A stretch of DNA of 64,000 nucleotides. It comes from Castanea sativa. Its lineage: Eukaryota; Streptophyta; Magnoliopsida; Fagales; Fagaceae. Shown one piece after another: positions 23,685 through 36,494 of this stretch. The stretch is taken from the NCBI RefSeq assembly GCF_040712315.1, contig NC_134016.1, forward strand, positions 27,165,503 to 27,229,502. The letters are read 5' to 3'. Numbering within the stretch: position 1 is the first letter of the stretch; each line of letters opens with the position of its first letter. A program made the position numbers and the translations under genes. The notes below the pieces were generated by a model, which did no database searches, was not told where the DNA came from, and saw nothing but the letters and a program-made list of their open reading frames with translations.

Positions 23685-26600
23685 TCATACAGTATTTTGT
23701 CCACCCTCAATTTGCGTGCCGAAACTCGAAAAATCTAAAATGTTAGGACATATGTGGTTCACATAATAAGAACATATGTCATTGTTTTATGTAATTGGCT
23801 AATCCTTTGACAAAACACACTTTACTTATAATTGGGTAGATCTAGGATGTTTTTGATACTTCAAGAAACAAGGTTTCAAGATCAACTATTAAAGCCATGC
23901 AAGTCTGTCCAAGAAACAAGCTAAGAAGTGCTCTTCATTAAAGCTCGACAGCTGGCTCGATAGCTGCATCTATCGAGCTTTAAGAAGTTGTTCTAGCCCC
24001 ATGGCTCGACAACTTCTCGACAGCACCTCGACACCTCTAGCTGTCGAGATTTAAGAAAAACAGTTTTTCAGTACTGTTTTGATTCTAATCCGTGGACATG
24101 TCTTTAGGCCTTCTTTTCTCATAACCCTAGACATATAAAAGGATTATTTTAAGGGCCGTCAAAGTAACCACAAGTTCCACAAGCATTGAGAAAATTTTGT
24201 TCAAGCAATTTGTGACCGGAGACAAAGTTTGCCCTAGTTCATCTCTTTGTGAAGAATTTGCTGTGTCTTTGCACAAGAGGGTTTTGTAACCAAGCATCTT
24301 CTTGTTCTTCATTGTGAGGATGAATTGAAGAACTTTGCAGCCAACATTTTTCTCAAGTTGGTGATTGAAGTCACGTACTGGGATCCGTGCAATTCGTTAG
24401 TCACGTACTGGGAGCTGTACATTGAAAAGGAGAGATTGACACTACAGAACAAGTCCAATTGGGTATTGGGGTAAGGGTTCAACTATAGGTTGGTATAAGG
24501 TACTGGGATTTTCTTACTTGTAACCGTTTGTTGTGATAATAGTGGATTCTCGGGAGTGGTGACCTTAAAATCACCCAGTGGGGTTTTCGCCTTGGAGGTT
24601 TTCCCCATTTGTAAACAAATCACTGTGTCAAATTTATTTTTCGCTGCACTTTGATTTATTGGTGATTTGTTTGTGCTACCACGTGTTTGCATGTTAAATT
24701 GATTAATTAATAAACTTGGCTAATTCATTTTTGGCCTATCATAAAAATATTATTTTCTCTCCATGGGGCTGCGAGAACATCTAGAATGATGTGGCGTAAC
24801 CCGTTCGAACACCGGAGCACTCAAAGTGCCTCTTTCAGCCAAAACACTACTAGTCAACCCTGGGTTGACTGAAAGATAAACAAGGCCCAAATCCTCACAA
24901 AACACAATATTTCATGATTTTACATCAAACCTGAACTTCTCGAAGATTTTCAGCAACTTTGAGCAAGTTTAACCCAAAGTTGACACTTAGTAGGCCCTAG
25001 AAATCTTAATTTAGATCTGGCCATTAGAATAGGTTAAAAACAAATCCATTGCGACAATAATCAAATTCTCATTCCAATGACTATTCATGGGTCAAAATTA
25101 GAGTTAAAACGGTTGAGATATTGAGAAAACTGTGAAAAGGGTGTCAGCAAACTTCCCGAGGTCATAACTTTTGATCCAACAGTTGGAATTTTAATTTTTT
25201 TTTTTTTTTTTTAGTATTCTGAAAACTAGACATCCAAAGCTTTCTAGGGTCACCAAGATTGCCTCAATCTGAGTCCGGGAAGACCTCTAAATGCACGTCC
25301 GAATTTCGAACCAAAAAGAGCAATAGGACGAATTTGCTGATGTCATGATGACGTTAGCCCAACGCACCTTGTTGGGCCATTGTGCCTTGGAAAATGTACC
25401 AAGGGTAATAAATAGCCCCTGGCACCCCAAATTGGACCAGAACCAAAAAAAATGGTTTTTGGGAGTTGTTTGGGCATTTTCGGGGCATTTTTCCTCTCTT
25501 CCCAACACATTTCTCCACCAAAAACACAAAAAAATACATCAAAGTTTCTTGATTCTTCTCTCTTCGCCAAAAACACAAGGTATTGGTCTTACCCCTAATC
25601 TTCCTCTCCTTGGCTCTATACCTTGGATTTGAGGTTTAGGGGTGTGGATGTAGCTTTTTGGCTACAATCCACATCCCTTTCTTTCTAAAGCTTTTTTCTA
25701 GCCTTTTTGTAGTTCTTTTTTGCCTTAATAACATGATTTATTGCTTTATCTAGTATTTTTCTTGCTTTATCGTGCTTCTAGCATGTTCTTAGTTTAGATC
25801 CATGTTCTTCCATGCTTGTTTTCATGTTATTTGTCATTCTTGCATGCTTTATGCTTTATGCCATGTTTTCCTATGCTTTGTCCCTCTTTTTGTTTTATGT
25901 TGATGTTAGGGTTACATGCTCACATGCTTGTATGATGTTGTTGGCTATGCCATGCTTAGATCTACATGTTTACATGCATGTTTCTATGCCTTTATGTCTA
26001 GATCTATGCCTTCGCATGCTTGGATTTTTGTTCTCCTATGCTTGTCTACATCCAAACAACACCCATGAGGCCTTGTTCGAATGTAACCATTCAAGAGGCA
26101 TCTCTCGATGTTGGGTTGCTCCGTTCGTACCCTCCCCTTTTCCACTCTACGCGATGCTATGCTCACCATGCTTGTTTGTGCCACTCGTTGGCTTTCTATG
26201 CATCTTTACACGCTTGCTCAGATGTCCATGCATGAGTCTTGCTTGCTAGTGTGTCATCCCTGCTTCAACACAATGAAGTTATGGACTTTTGATCCAAACC
26301 TACATTTATCCCTCACAGACACCACCTTTTGTTTGCTTTCTTGCTTATTTGCCTTCTCACTTGTTTTCTTGCTCTCTTGTTTCTTTGCTTGCCATGTCTA
26401 TCATGCCAATCTGTTTTATGCCTCTTTCATATGCTCTTTGCATTTTTTCCTTCCATTGCTTTTCTACTGGTTTCTTGTCTTTACCTTTGCATGTACACAC
26501 ATGAAGTGAGGACGCATGGAGCTAGGGCACGGTCTCCCAAGCGCAAGAAAATAGGGCGAGGATGCGAGCATGTGGATACAAGCCAAGCAACTATGTTCAA

Positions 26601-26835
26601 TAGATTTAGGGGTCTGGCTTCTCCCATTTGGAAATGTACTCTTTTAAATCCACTTCATTCCTCCCTCCTTTCTCTCTTAGATGGGTTGTATTAGGTATAT
26701 CATGCCATGTACAATTCGCCCTCATCTCTAGAGTATGGCAACCCCTGTTTAGTTTCTTGCACCTATATTTTGGGCCATGCTCTAAGGATGTAGGCATTTA
26801 CTTTCCTACTCTGTGTGCTTGCATCATGCATGATG

Positions 26836-26870
<35 letters not shown>

Positions 26871-26959
26871 GCTCACCCCCCCTTCTAGTGTGATTATCAC
26901 AGTCCATGTCACCTAAGGCAAAGCGATGCCTAATTTCTACTATGAAAGTAAGGTGACAT
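23685..26959 (+). mobile_element. Family D Gypsy LTR, long, interrupted by a family B LTR (D1)
   Basis: It matches 53973-54484 (start portion) and 62970-63467 (distal portion). Only the left start (cagtattttgtcc, against TGTTGATACCGTATTTTG in D2) is degenerate. It is interrupted by LTR B2 and cut by LTR B3 at 26960. Without the insertion it is at least 2.2 kb. Many overlapping open frames here (25287-26888) follow from T/C-rich composition and have no protein motif. It includes a (TA)n run at about 26838-26868. Confidence 0.65.
23741..24741 (+). mobile_element. Family B solo LTR with TAAAA target duplication (B2)
   Basis: A 1001-bp LTR running TGTTAGGACA...TTGGCCTATCA. It is flanked by perfect 5-bp duplications, taaaa at 23736-23740 and 24742-24746. 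The related sequence at about 54000-54040 shows the same locus type without the insertion. No internal region is attached, so it is a solo LTR. Confidence 0.88.
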
Positions 26960-28090
26960 TGTTAGGACATATGTAGAACTTGTTATGAACATATGTCATT
27001 TAGAATTGGCTAATTCTTTGACAAAATGCACTTTACTTGTAATTGGGTAGATCTAGGATGGTTTATATCTTCAAGCAACATATTGTTCAAGTCAAGAGTT
27101 AAAGCCATGCAAATTTGTTCAAGAAACAAGTGAAGAAGTGCTATATTTTAAAACTCAACAGCTAGCTCGACAGATTGTATCTATCAAGGTTTTAAAGGAA
27201 ATTATAGCCCGATGCTCTACAGTAGCTCGACAGATAACCTATCTATCAAGAATTACAAAATTCAGATTTCTAGATCTATTTTTCTCGCATATCCAAACTA
27301 TTTGTGTAGGGTTTCTTTTCTGACAACCCTAGACATATATAAGAATTATTTTAAGGCTCGTCAAAGGTGATGCAACTTGATGCAAAGTGATTATTCACTC
27401 AAATTGTGACAGGAGACAATTTGCCCTAGTTCATCTTTCTCTTGAAGAAGCTGCTGTGTTTGTACACCGTAGGGTTTTATAACCAATGAGCTTCTTGATC
27501 TTCATCGTGTACATGTACTAAAGAACTTTGTAGCCAACATCTTTCTCAAATTGGTGTGTTAGTCACGTATTAGGATTCGTGCAAAGGAGTAAGCTGCATA
27601 CTGGGATCCGCACATCGATTGATTAGTCACGTACTGGGAGTCGTGCATTGAAAAGAGAGATTGTCACTACATTACAAGTCCAATTGTGTATTGGGATAAA
27701 GGTTCAACTGTAGGTTGGTATAAGGTACTAGGATTCCTTTACTTGTAACCGCTTGTTTTTTATAATAGTGGATTCTTGGGAGTGGTGACCTTAAATTCAC
27801 CCGGAGGGGTTTGCCTTGGTAGTTTTCCCCATTTGTAAACAAATCACCTAAGTCAAATTTAATTTTCACTGCATTTAGATAATTTGGTGATTTGTTTGTA
27901 CTACCACGCGTATTGCATGTTAAATTGACTTAATTAATTCACTTGGCTAATTAATTGGTTAATTTACCTAAGGGTCAATATATTCTTGGTCTATCAAGTG
28001 GTATCAGAGCAGACATAAGCTTGAATTGGTAATTTGTAATTTGGGGGTCTAAACATTTAAAGGTGTTTTACACGCTTTTTGAATTTTCAC
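26960..28090 (+). mobile_element. Family B LTR with primer-binding site and truncated leader (B3)
   Basis: The LTR spans 26960-27996 (TGTTAGGACA to TCTATCA). Two bases later comes tggtatcagagc (27999-28010), complementary to the 3' end of initiator methionine tRNA, the usual Copia primer. About 80 bp of leader follows and then stops at 28090, where the tandem array begins. This is a 5' LTR whose element has been cut off. Confidence 0.85.
27999..28010 (+). promoter_or_regulatory. Copia primer-binding site (tRNA-iMet type)
   Basis: tggtatcagagc lies two bases after the CA end of LTR B3, the position expected for minus-strand cDNA priming. Confidence 0.9.
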
Positions 28091-29323
28091 TATATACACA
28101 ACTCGTACTAATCATTTGATTAAATATTTCTAAAATTTGATGGCTAGGTGTTTTTAGTTGTTTTTTTTCAATCTTTTTATTTTTTCGGGATTGTTTCCCA
28201 TATAAAAAGAAAATGGGAACTTCTAAAGCCTTAACCTTCGTTCATAAAATGAACAATTTTAGTTTTAGAAACAACATCCCAAAGTCCATAGAATTTGATA
28301 ATTATATTGGAAGCTAAATTTTTTTTTCAAGAAATAAATAGATATTTCAACAAATAAGTTGTGTGTATAAATGTGTGTGTGTGTATTTTTTTTATCCAAA
28401 CAATCGTTAACTATTAGATTAGATGATGTTGGATTTGAACTTGAATACTTGTGTTTAAAATATCTAGAAGTGTCAATTATATATCAACAATAGAAATATT
28501 TTGTTTTGTTTTAATTTGTATTATAATTAGGAAATATATAGTTTTTAATTGTAAGATTTTATTGAAAGTATTCTCTCAAAATAAAATATTTATTTTCCTG
28601 GATATTATGACATTCTTTGTTTCTTCATGCAATTATACCTAGTAGCTGAAGGATTAAGTCTATTTTCTCAAGGGAATGCTTAAATCTTGAGAAATATGTA
28701 ATCGATTTCTCTTTGAGAATATATATATTTCCGCCTCACTACTTATGATTTCCAACACATAGTTATTTTGACAATTAATGAGATCTTACGCTTGATATGT
28801 CAAAAAAAAAAAAAAACATTTCATGATAGTGATTACGACTCCCTCAAGATTGAGATTCTACGAAAATAGAAGTCGTGAGTTATCATATTGATATATAAGC
28901 TCTTAATATTATAAATAGTGATCGTATCCTATATGTCTTTTACGTTGAACCTACAGCAACACGTGATTAAGATTAAATTTTTTAGTTGATAAGTTGCAGC
29001 GTTTACAAGCGAATTTCCCAAATTATTCATTGATAATGAATTAAGGTTTTTTAGTTGAGAAAGAACTGGTGATTTAGATCTTTGGCACCCACATTACATC
29101 CTTGTTCCTAATTCAAATACTATTCATCTCATGTACTATAAGATAATGTCCAAATATTCATGTTAAAGTAATCCCACATATAAAAATTAATTTATTTTTA
29201 TTAGATAATGTCAAACAATGAGATTTTAAAGCACAAATCCAAACATTGATTTATTTTTTGCATTACATAATTGTTTACTCTCAAAAATAAATATTACAGC
29301 ACTGCCAAATAAATAGAAACGGC

Positions 29324-30199
29324 TTAGCAAGGCTTGTAACAAGTGCAAAATATGGATGCGTTGCAGAGTCCAGTAGATCCAGGTCCGAATTTTGTTGTGC
29401 ATTCTGCGTTGCAGTCTCTAGGCAAACAATCCGATCCAGGGCTGAAAATGAATTGGAGCACCTTGCATTGTTTCGCATCCACCACCATGGGATTGTTGCC
29501 TATGATCAAGATTGAATAGAATTTAATTAGAACATAATTCACATAATCGTACACGCTTGAATTATTTGTTTTGTTATCAAATAATATAACATAACAAAAA
29601 TGAAGTTTTTGTTTTTCCATTTATGGATTTTATCAACTCCTAAAAATGGCTTTAGGAGTTTTTATTTTTGTGGTTTCACATTTTAGTAGACCATGTCTCT
29701 ATTTCTATAAAATATGCATGTCCATAAACTAGAAAACATATCTCTATCAATTACTAAGAAATAAGAAACAAAATGAACGTTATGAAAACTTGAGGACCAA
29801 AGAAAATATATAGACAATATATAAGAACTAAATAGGTGTTTCGCCTCGAATAAAACAATAATCTCAAATATTTATAAGAGGAACAATAAGTACATACAAT
29901 GTTAGAATTATAAGAGGAACAATAAGTACATATTTATAAGAGGAACAATAAGTACATAATAGTTTAGTTATAGCCACAACTATACAAAAGAACAAAAGAT
30001 GAGAAAGATTAAGGACATACTATGTCCGTTAAAATTAAAAAGGTAATGAGATATGTCAGTCAATCTTGAAGTAAAAGAAAATATTTGAACTAGATGTAAA
30101 CTAGAAAAGGAGAAGACCATGAGGATTTGAATGTTGTGCTTACCAACGAAAATGAAAAAGGACAAGCAAACAAAGGATATAGGTAGAGAAAGTTCTCAT
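29324..30199 (-). pseudogene. Defensin-like gene copy 1, frameshift in signal peptide
   Basis: Exon 1 is 30199-30144 and exon 2 29499-29324 on the minus strand, with donor GTAAGC and acceptor ATAG intact. Exon 1 has one extra T in a T run after the ATG, making it 56 nt rather than the 55 nt of copies 3-5. The reading frame leaves the signal peptide after MRTFSTYILCLLVLF and does not rejoin the peptide frame. Exon 2 still encodes all eight cysteines. It differs from the other copies at a few places, including FIFSPG, ECTTKF and CYKPC. The TATA-like box is at about 30274-30286. It is probably a recent pseudogene, unless the extra base is a sequencing or assembly error in a homopolymer. Confidence 0.75.
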
Positions 30200-31502
30200 G
30201 ATTTAGGTGTCTTGATGAATCTTGCGAATAAACGAGAAGTGAGACAATGTGGCATTGGGTAGTGAATGACTACACTTAAATATATGGGGACATTACTTTT
30301 CTTTTTCTTTTTCTTTTTCTTTTTCTTTTTTTTTTTTTTTTTTTTTGAGAAGGATATGGGGACATTACTTGAATATATGGCAAGAATAAATTTTTTTTTA
30401 TCATATTTTCGACTAGTGATATTTGCCATAAAGTATTGTAAAATTTGGTTCACCCATTACTGTTTTGTCCAAATATAAAATTTAGTAATTATGACAATTG
30501 TTAATGTAATTTTATTTATTGTTGTTGCGTTTGTATATAAAATTATCACAAATATCATTAAAAGGAAATATATTATGAAAATATTCTAATGAGGTTTTCA
30601 ATATATAACAAAATTTAAATATGCAGTTAATAATATAGTTTACACTAGAATAATTATGTGTAAAACAGAAAGGGAGGAAAAAGTTTTGTACAATATTACG
30701 AAATCAAGGAAAATTCTAAAAAAGATTAGCCCCATTTTATACTTTTTTTTTTATAATAAAAATGAAGTTAGATTATTATAGAAGTTCTTAATGGGGATTT
30801 ACTATAATTTAATTTGTATCATTATATATTTTAAATTTGTGTTTTCAACGAATTGTTTTTTTTAATTATGACATACAATTCTACTTAAGCATAGTCTAAG
30901 TGCTTGTGTGTGATGCTCCCTCTTCGAGACACGAACACCAACCTTTGCCCCCAAACCCGACGGACAGTTATACATGTGAAGTGACCATCATGCTTAAAGT
31001 ACACGGCTATGCTATTCAATTAAATTTAACAATATACTAACATAGTTATTAGTACAATAATAGGTATCTCTTATAAATGTATTTTTTTTTTTATACAAAA
31101 CAATCTATTCCATTATGAAAAAAAAAAATCGTGACTAGTTTTTAATATGGGGAAAATGTGAACTAAAATTTTTCTAGGAAAATGTTATTACATCAATCAA
31201 ATATCAAATATATTTGGTACCATATACACAACTCGTACTAATCATTTGATTAAATATTTCTAAAATTTGATAGCTAGGTGTTTTTAGTTGTTTTTTTTTT
31301 TTTATCTTTTTATTTTTTCGGGATAGTTTCCCATATAAAAAGAAAATGGCTACTTCTAAAGCCTCAACCTTCGTTCATAAAAAGAACAATTTCAGTTTTT
31401 GAAACAACATCCCAAAGTCTATAGAATTTGATAATTATATTGGAAGCTAAATTGTTTTTTCAAGAAAGATATAGATATTTCAACAAACAAGTTGTGTGTA
31501 TA

Positions 31503-31504
<2 letters not shown>

Positions 31505-31532
<28 letters not shown>
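31505..31532. repeat. (GT)n microsatellite, variable between array units
   Basis: Each unit carries this GT run at the same place with a different length: about 28370-28385 (unit 1), 31505-31532 (unit 2), 33362-33382 (unit 3), 36465-36493 (unit 4) and 39543-39559 (unit 5). Unit 6 has lost it. Confidence 0.85.
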
Positions 31533-31536
<4 letters not shown>

Positions 31537-32033
31537 TTTTTTTTTTATCCAAAGAATCGTTAACTGTTAGATCAGATGATGTTGGATTTGAACTTGAATA
31601 CTTGTGTTTAAAATATCTAGAAGTATCAATTATATATCAACAATAGAAATATTTTGTTTTTGTTTTAATTTGTATTATAATTAGGAAATATATAGTTTTT
31701 AATTGTAAGATTTTATTGAAAGTATTCTCTCAAAATAAAATATTTATTTTCCTAGAAATTTCAAAGTTCTTTGTTTCTTCTTCCAATTATACCTAGTAGT
31801 TGAAGGATTAAGTCTATTTTCTCAAGAGAATGCTTAAATCTTGAGAAATATGTAATCGATTTCCCTCTGAGAATATATGTTTCCGCCTCACTACTTATGA
31901 TTTCCAACACATAGTTATTTTGACAATTAATAAGATCATACGCCTGATATGTCAAAAAAAAAAAACATTTCATGATAGTGATTACGACTCTTTCAAGATT
32001 GAGATTCTACGAAAATAGAAGTCGTGAGTTATT

Positions 32034-32366
32034 GTATTAATGCGTTGCATAGTCCAGTAGATCCAGGTCTGATACTTTGTTATGCATTCTGCATTGCAAT
32101 CTCTAGGCAAACATTCTGATCCAGGACTGAAAACGAATTGAAGCGCCTTGCATTGTTTAGCATCCACCACCATGGGATTGTTGCCTATGATCAAGATTGA
32201 ATAGAATTTAATTAGAACATAATTCACATAATTGTACACGCTTGAATCATTTGTTTTGTTATCAAATAATATAACATAACAAAAATCAAGTTTTTGTTTT
32301 TCCGTTTAAGGATTTTATCAACTCCTAAAAATGGCTTTTAGAGTTTTTATTTTTGTGGTTTCACAT
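32034..32366 (-). pseudogene. Defensin-like gene copy 2, double-deletion remnant
   Basis: Only exon 2 from the acceptor (first base 32184) to about 32040 survives. It has a 1-base insertion after ECITK that destroys the frame, and a deletion of about 470 bp that removes the last codons, the stop and the 3' flank. A second deletion of about 790 bp begins near 32366 in the intron and takes exon 1 and the promoter. The cysteine pattern up to the fourth Cys is still readable. It cannot encode the peptide. Confidence 0.85.
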
Positions 32367-34313
32367 TTATTGTTGTTGCCTTTGTATATAAAATTATCAC
32401 ATATATCATTAAAAGAAAATATAATAGGAAAATATTCTAATGAGGTTTTCAATATATAACAAAATTTAAACATGCAGTTAATTATATAGTTTACACTAGA
32501 ATAATTATGTGTAAAACAGAAAGGGAGGAAAAAGTTTAGTACAATATTACGAAATCAAGGAAAATTCAAAAAAAGATTAGCCCTCTTTTATAGTTTTTTA
32601 TTTATAATAAAAATGAAGTTAGATTATTATAGAAGTTCTTAATTGGAATTTACTATAATTTAATTTGTATCATTATATATTTCAAATTTGTGTTTTCAAA
32701 GAATTTTTTTAAAATTCTGAGATACAATTCTACTTAAGCATAGTCTAAGTGTATGTGTGTAATACTTCCTCTTGGAGACATGAACATCAACCTTTGCCCC
32801 CAAATCCAACGGACAGTAATACGTGTGGAGTGACCATCATGCTTAAAGTACGCGATTGTGCTACTGAATTAAATTTAACAATATACTAACAAAGTTACTA
32901 GTACAATAATAGGTATCTCCTATAAATGTATTTTTTATATATATACAAAACAGTCTATTCCATTATGAAAAAAAAATTGTGACAAGTTTTTAATTGGGGG
33001 AAAATGTGCACTAAAATTTTTCTGGGAAAATGTTATTACATCAATCAAATATCAAATATCTTTGGTACTATATACACAACTCATACTAATCATTTGATTA
33101 AATATTTCTAAAATTTCATAGCTAGGTGTTCTTAGTTGTTGTTGTTGTGTTTTTTTTTAAGCTTTTTATTTTTTCGGGATTGTTTCCCATATAAAAAGAA
33201 AATGGCAACTTATAAAGCCTCAACCTTCGTTCATAAAAAGAACAATTTTAGTTTTAGAAACAGCATCCCAAAGTCTATAGAATTTGATAATTATATTGGA
33301 AGCTAAATTGTTTTTTCAAGAAAGAAATAGATATTTCAACAAATAAGTTGTGTGTATACAAGTGTGTGTGTGTGTGTGTGTATTTTTTTATCCAAAAAAT
33401 CGTTAACTATTAGATCAGATGATGTTGGATTTGAAATTGAATACTTGTGTTTAAAATATCTGGAAGTTTCAATTATATATCAACAATAGAAATATTTTGT
33501 TTTGTTTTAATTTGTATTATAATTTGGAAATATATAGTTTTTAATTGTAAGATTTCATTGAAAGTATTCTCTCAAAATAAAATATTTATTTTCCTAGAAA
33601 TTACGACATTCTTTGTTTCTTCATGCAATTATACCTAGTAGTTGAAGGATTAAGTCTATTTTCTCAAGAGAATGCTTAAATCTTGAGAAATATGTAATCG
33701 ATTTCCCTTTGAGAATATATGTTTCCGCCTCACTACTTATGATTTCCAACACATAGTTATTTTGACAATTAATGAGATCTTACGCCTGATATGTCAAAAA
33801 AAAAAAACATATTGTGATAGTGATTACGACTCCCTCAAGATTGAGATTCTACGAAAATAGAAGTCGTAAGTTATCGTATTGATATAATAGCTCTTAATAT
33901 TATAAATAGCGATCGTATCCTATATGTCTTTTACGTTGAACATACGCCAATACGTGATTAAGATTAAATTTTTAGTTGATAAGTTACAGTGTTTACAAGC
34001 GAATTTCCCAAATTATTCATTGACAATGAATTAAGGTTTTTTAGTTAAGGAAGAACTGGTGATTTTGATCTTTGGCACCCGCATTACATCCTTGTTCCTA
34101 ATTCAAATACTATTCATCTCATGCACTATAAGATAATGTCCAAATATTCATGTTAAAGTAATCCCACATATAAAAATCAACTTATTTTTATTAGTTAATG
34201 TCAAACTATGGGATTTTAGGACACAAATCCAAACATTGATTTATTTTTTGCATTTCATAATCGTTTACTCTCAGAAATAAATATTACAGCTCTGCTAAAT
34301 AAATAGAAACGAC

Positions 34314-35189
34314 TTAGCAAGGCTTGAAACAAGTGCAAAATATGGATGCGTTGCATAGTCCAGTAGATCCAGGTCCGAACTTTGTTATGCATTCTGCGTT
34401 GCAGTCTCTAGGCAAACAATCTGATCCAGGACTGAAAACGAATTGAAGCACCTTGCATTGTTTAGCATCCACCACCATGGGATTGTTGTCTATGATCAAG
34501 ATTGAATAGAATTTAATTAGAACATAATTCACATAATCGTACACGCTTGAATTATTTGTTTTGTTATCAAATAATATAACATAACAAAAATCAAGTTTTT
34601 GTTTTTCCATTTAAGGATTTTATCAACTACAAAAAATGGCTTTTGGAGTTTTTATTTTTGTGGTTTCACATTTTATTAGACCATGTCTCTATTTCTATGA
34701 AAGATGCATATCCATAAACTGGAAAACATATCTCCTATCAATTACTAAGAAATAAGAAACAAAATGAACGCTATGAAAACTTGAGGACCAAATAAAATAT
34801 ATAGACAATATATAAGTACTAAATAGGTGTTTCGCCTTGAATAAAAAAATAATTTCAAATATTTATAAGAGGAACAATAAGCACATACGATGTCAGAATT
34901 ATAATAGGAACAATAAGTACATATTTATAAGAGGAACAATAAGTACATAATAGTTTACTTATGGCCACAATTATACAGAGGAACAAAAGATGAGAATGAT
35001 TAAGGACATACTATGTCCGTTAAAATTAAAAAGCTAATGAGTTATGTCGGTCAATCTTGAAGTAAAAGAAAATATTTGAACTAGATGTAAACTAGAAAAG
35101 CAGAAGACCATGAGGATTTGAATGTTGTGCATACCAACGAAAATGAAAAGGACAAGCAAACAAAGGATATAGGTAGAGAAAGTTCTCAT
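34314..35189 (-). CDS. Defensin-like secreted cysteine-rich peptide, copy 3 (intact)
   Basis: Two exons on the minus strand: exon 1 35189-35135 (55 nt) and exon 2 34489-34314 (176 nt), split by a 645-bp intron with donor GTATGC and acceptor TAG. Together they give 76 residues. Residues 1-19 (MRTFSTYILCLLVLFIFVD) are a hydrophobic signal peptide core, with a likely cleavage after VVDA at about residue 27. The mature part of about 49 residues has cysteines spaced C-x12-C-x4-C-x3-C-x11-C-x5-C-x1-C-x3-C. CNAEC (CxxxC) and CTC (CxC) are the signature of the cysteine-stabilised alpha-beta fold, as in plant defensins and DEFL/LCR peptides. Such peptides act outside the cell in pathogen defence or in pollen-pistil signalling; which applies here cannot be read. 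TATA-like box at 35264-35276 and AATAAA about 70 nt past the stop. The gene is too small and split for simple ORF finding. Confidence 0.85.
34867..34950. repeat. Triple short repeat in the defensin-like intron
   Basis: 'aagaggaacaataagtacat' occurs three times, slightly diverged, within about 85 bp of the intron. The same triplet of repeats is in copy 1 (29876-29960), copy 4 (37945-38030) and copy 5 (41041-41130), and is absent from the deleted copy 2. Confidence 0.7.
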
Positions 35190-35263
35190 GATTTAGGTGT
35201 CTTGATGAATCTTGCCAATAAACGAGAAGTGAAACAATGTGCAATTGGGTAGTGAATGACTAC

Positions 35264-35276
35264 ACTTAAATATATG
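35264..35276 (-). promoter_or_regulatory. TATA-like box of defensin-like copy 3 (same in copies 1, 4, 5)
   Basis: Minus-strand catatatttaag lies about 80 bp before the ATG. It recurs at the same place in copy 1 (30274-30286), copy 4 (about 38344-38355) and copy 5 (about 41441-41453). Its fixed position upstream of each start supports a core promoter role, though tandem duplication alone would also keep it. Confidence 0.5.
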
Positions 35277-36462
35277 GGGACATTAATTTTTTTTTTTGAG
35301 AAGGATATGGGGACATTATTTGAATATATGGCAAGAATAAATTTTTTTTTATCATTTTTTCAACTGATGATATTTGCCATAAAGTATTGTAAGATTTGAT
35401 TCACTCATTAATGTTTTGTCCAAATAGAAAACTTAGCAATTATGACAATTGTTAATGTAATAATATTTATTGTTGTTGCCTTTGTATATAAAATTATCAC
35501 ATATATCATTAAAAGAAAATTTTAATCGGAAAATATTCTAATGAGGTTTTCAATATATAACAAAATTTAAACATGCAGTTAATTATATAGTTTACACTAG
35601 AATAATTATGTGTAAAACAGAAAGGGAGGAAAAAGTTTAGTACAATATTACGAAATCAAGGAAAATTCAAAAAAAGATTAGCCCTCTTTTATAGTTTTTT
35701 ATTTATAATAAAAATGAAGTCAGATTATTATAGAAGTTCTTAATTGGAATTTACTATAATTTAATTTGTATCATTATATATTTCAAATTTGTGTCTTCAA
35801 AGAATTTTTTTAAAATTCTGAAATACAATTCTACTTAAGCATAGTCTAAGTGTATGTGTGTAATACGCCCTCTTGGAGACACGAACACCAACCTTTGCCC
35901 CCAAACCCAACGGATAGTAATACATGTGGAGTGACCATCATGCTTAAAGTTCGCGGTTGTGCTATTGAATTAAATTTAACAATAGACTAACATAGTTATT
36001 AGTACAATAATAGGTATCTCTTATAAATGTATTTTTTATATATACAAAACAGTCTATTCCATTATGAAAAAAAAATTTGTGACAAGTTTTTAATTGGGGG
36101 AAAATGTGCACTAAAATTTTTCTGGGAAAATGTTATTACATCAATCAAATATCAAATATCTTTGGTACTATATACCCAACTCATACTAATTATTTGATTA
36201 AATATTTTGAAAATTTGATAGCTAGGTGTTTTTAGTTGTTGTTGTTGTATTTTTTTTTCAAGCTTTTTATTTTTTCGGGATTGTTTCCCATATAAAAAGA
36301 AAATGGCAACTTGTAAAGCCTCAACCTTCGTTCATAAAAAGAACGATTTTAGTTTTAGAAACTACATCCCAAAGTCTATAGAATTTGATAATTATATTGG
36401 AAGCTAAATTGTTTCTTCAAGAAAGAAATAGATATTTCAACAAATAAGTTGTGTGTATACAA

Positions 36463-36494
<32 letters not shown>

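Noticed and set aside
25287..26888. Many overlapping open frames rich in Leu, Phe, Cys and Ser
   Set aside because: These follow from the T/C-rich sequence of the family D LTR. The same block recurs at 62970-63467, and there is no recognisable domain.
30196..30478. Poly-Lys and poly-Phe frames
   Set aside because: Translation of a CTTTTT/poly-T block in array unit 1.
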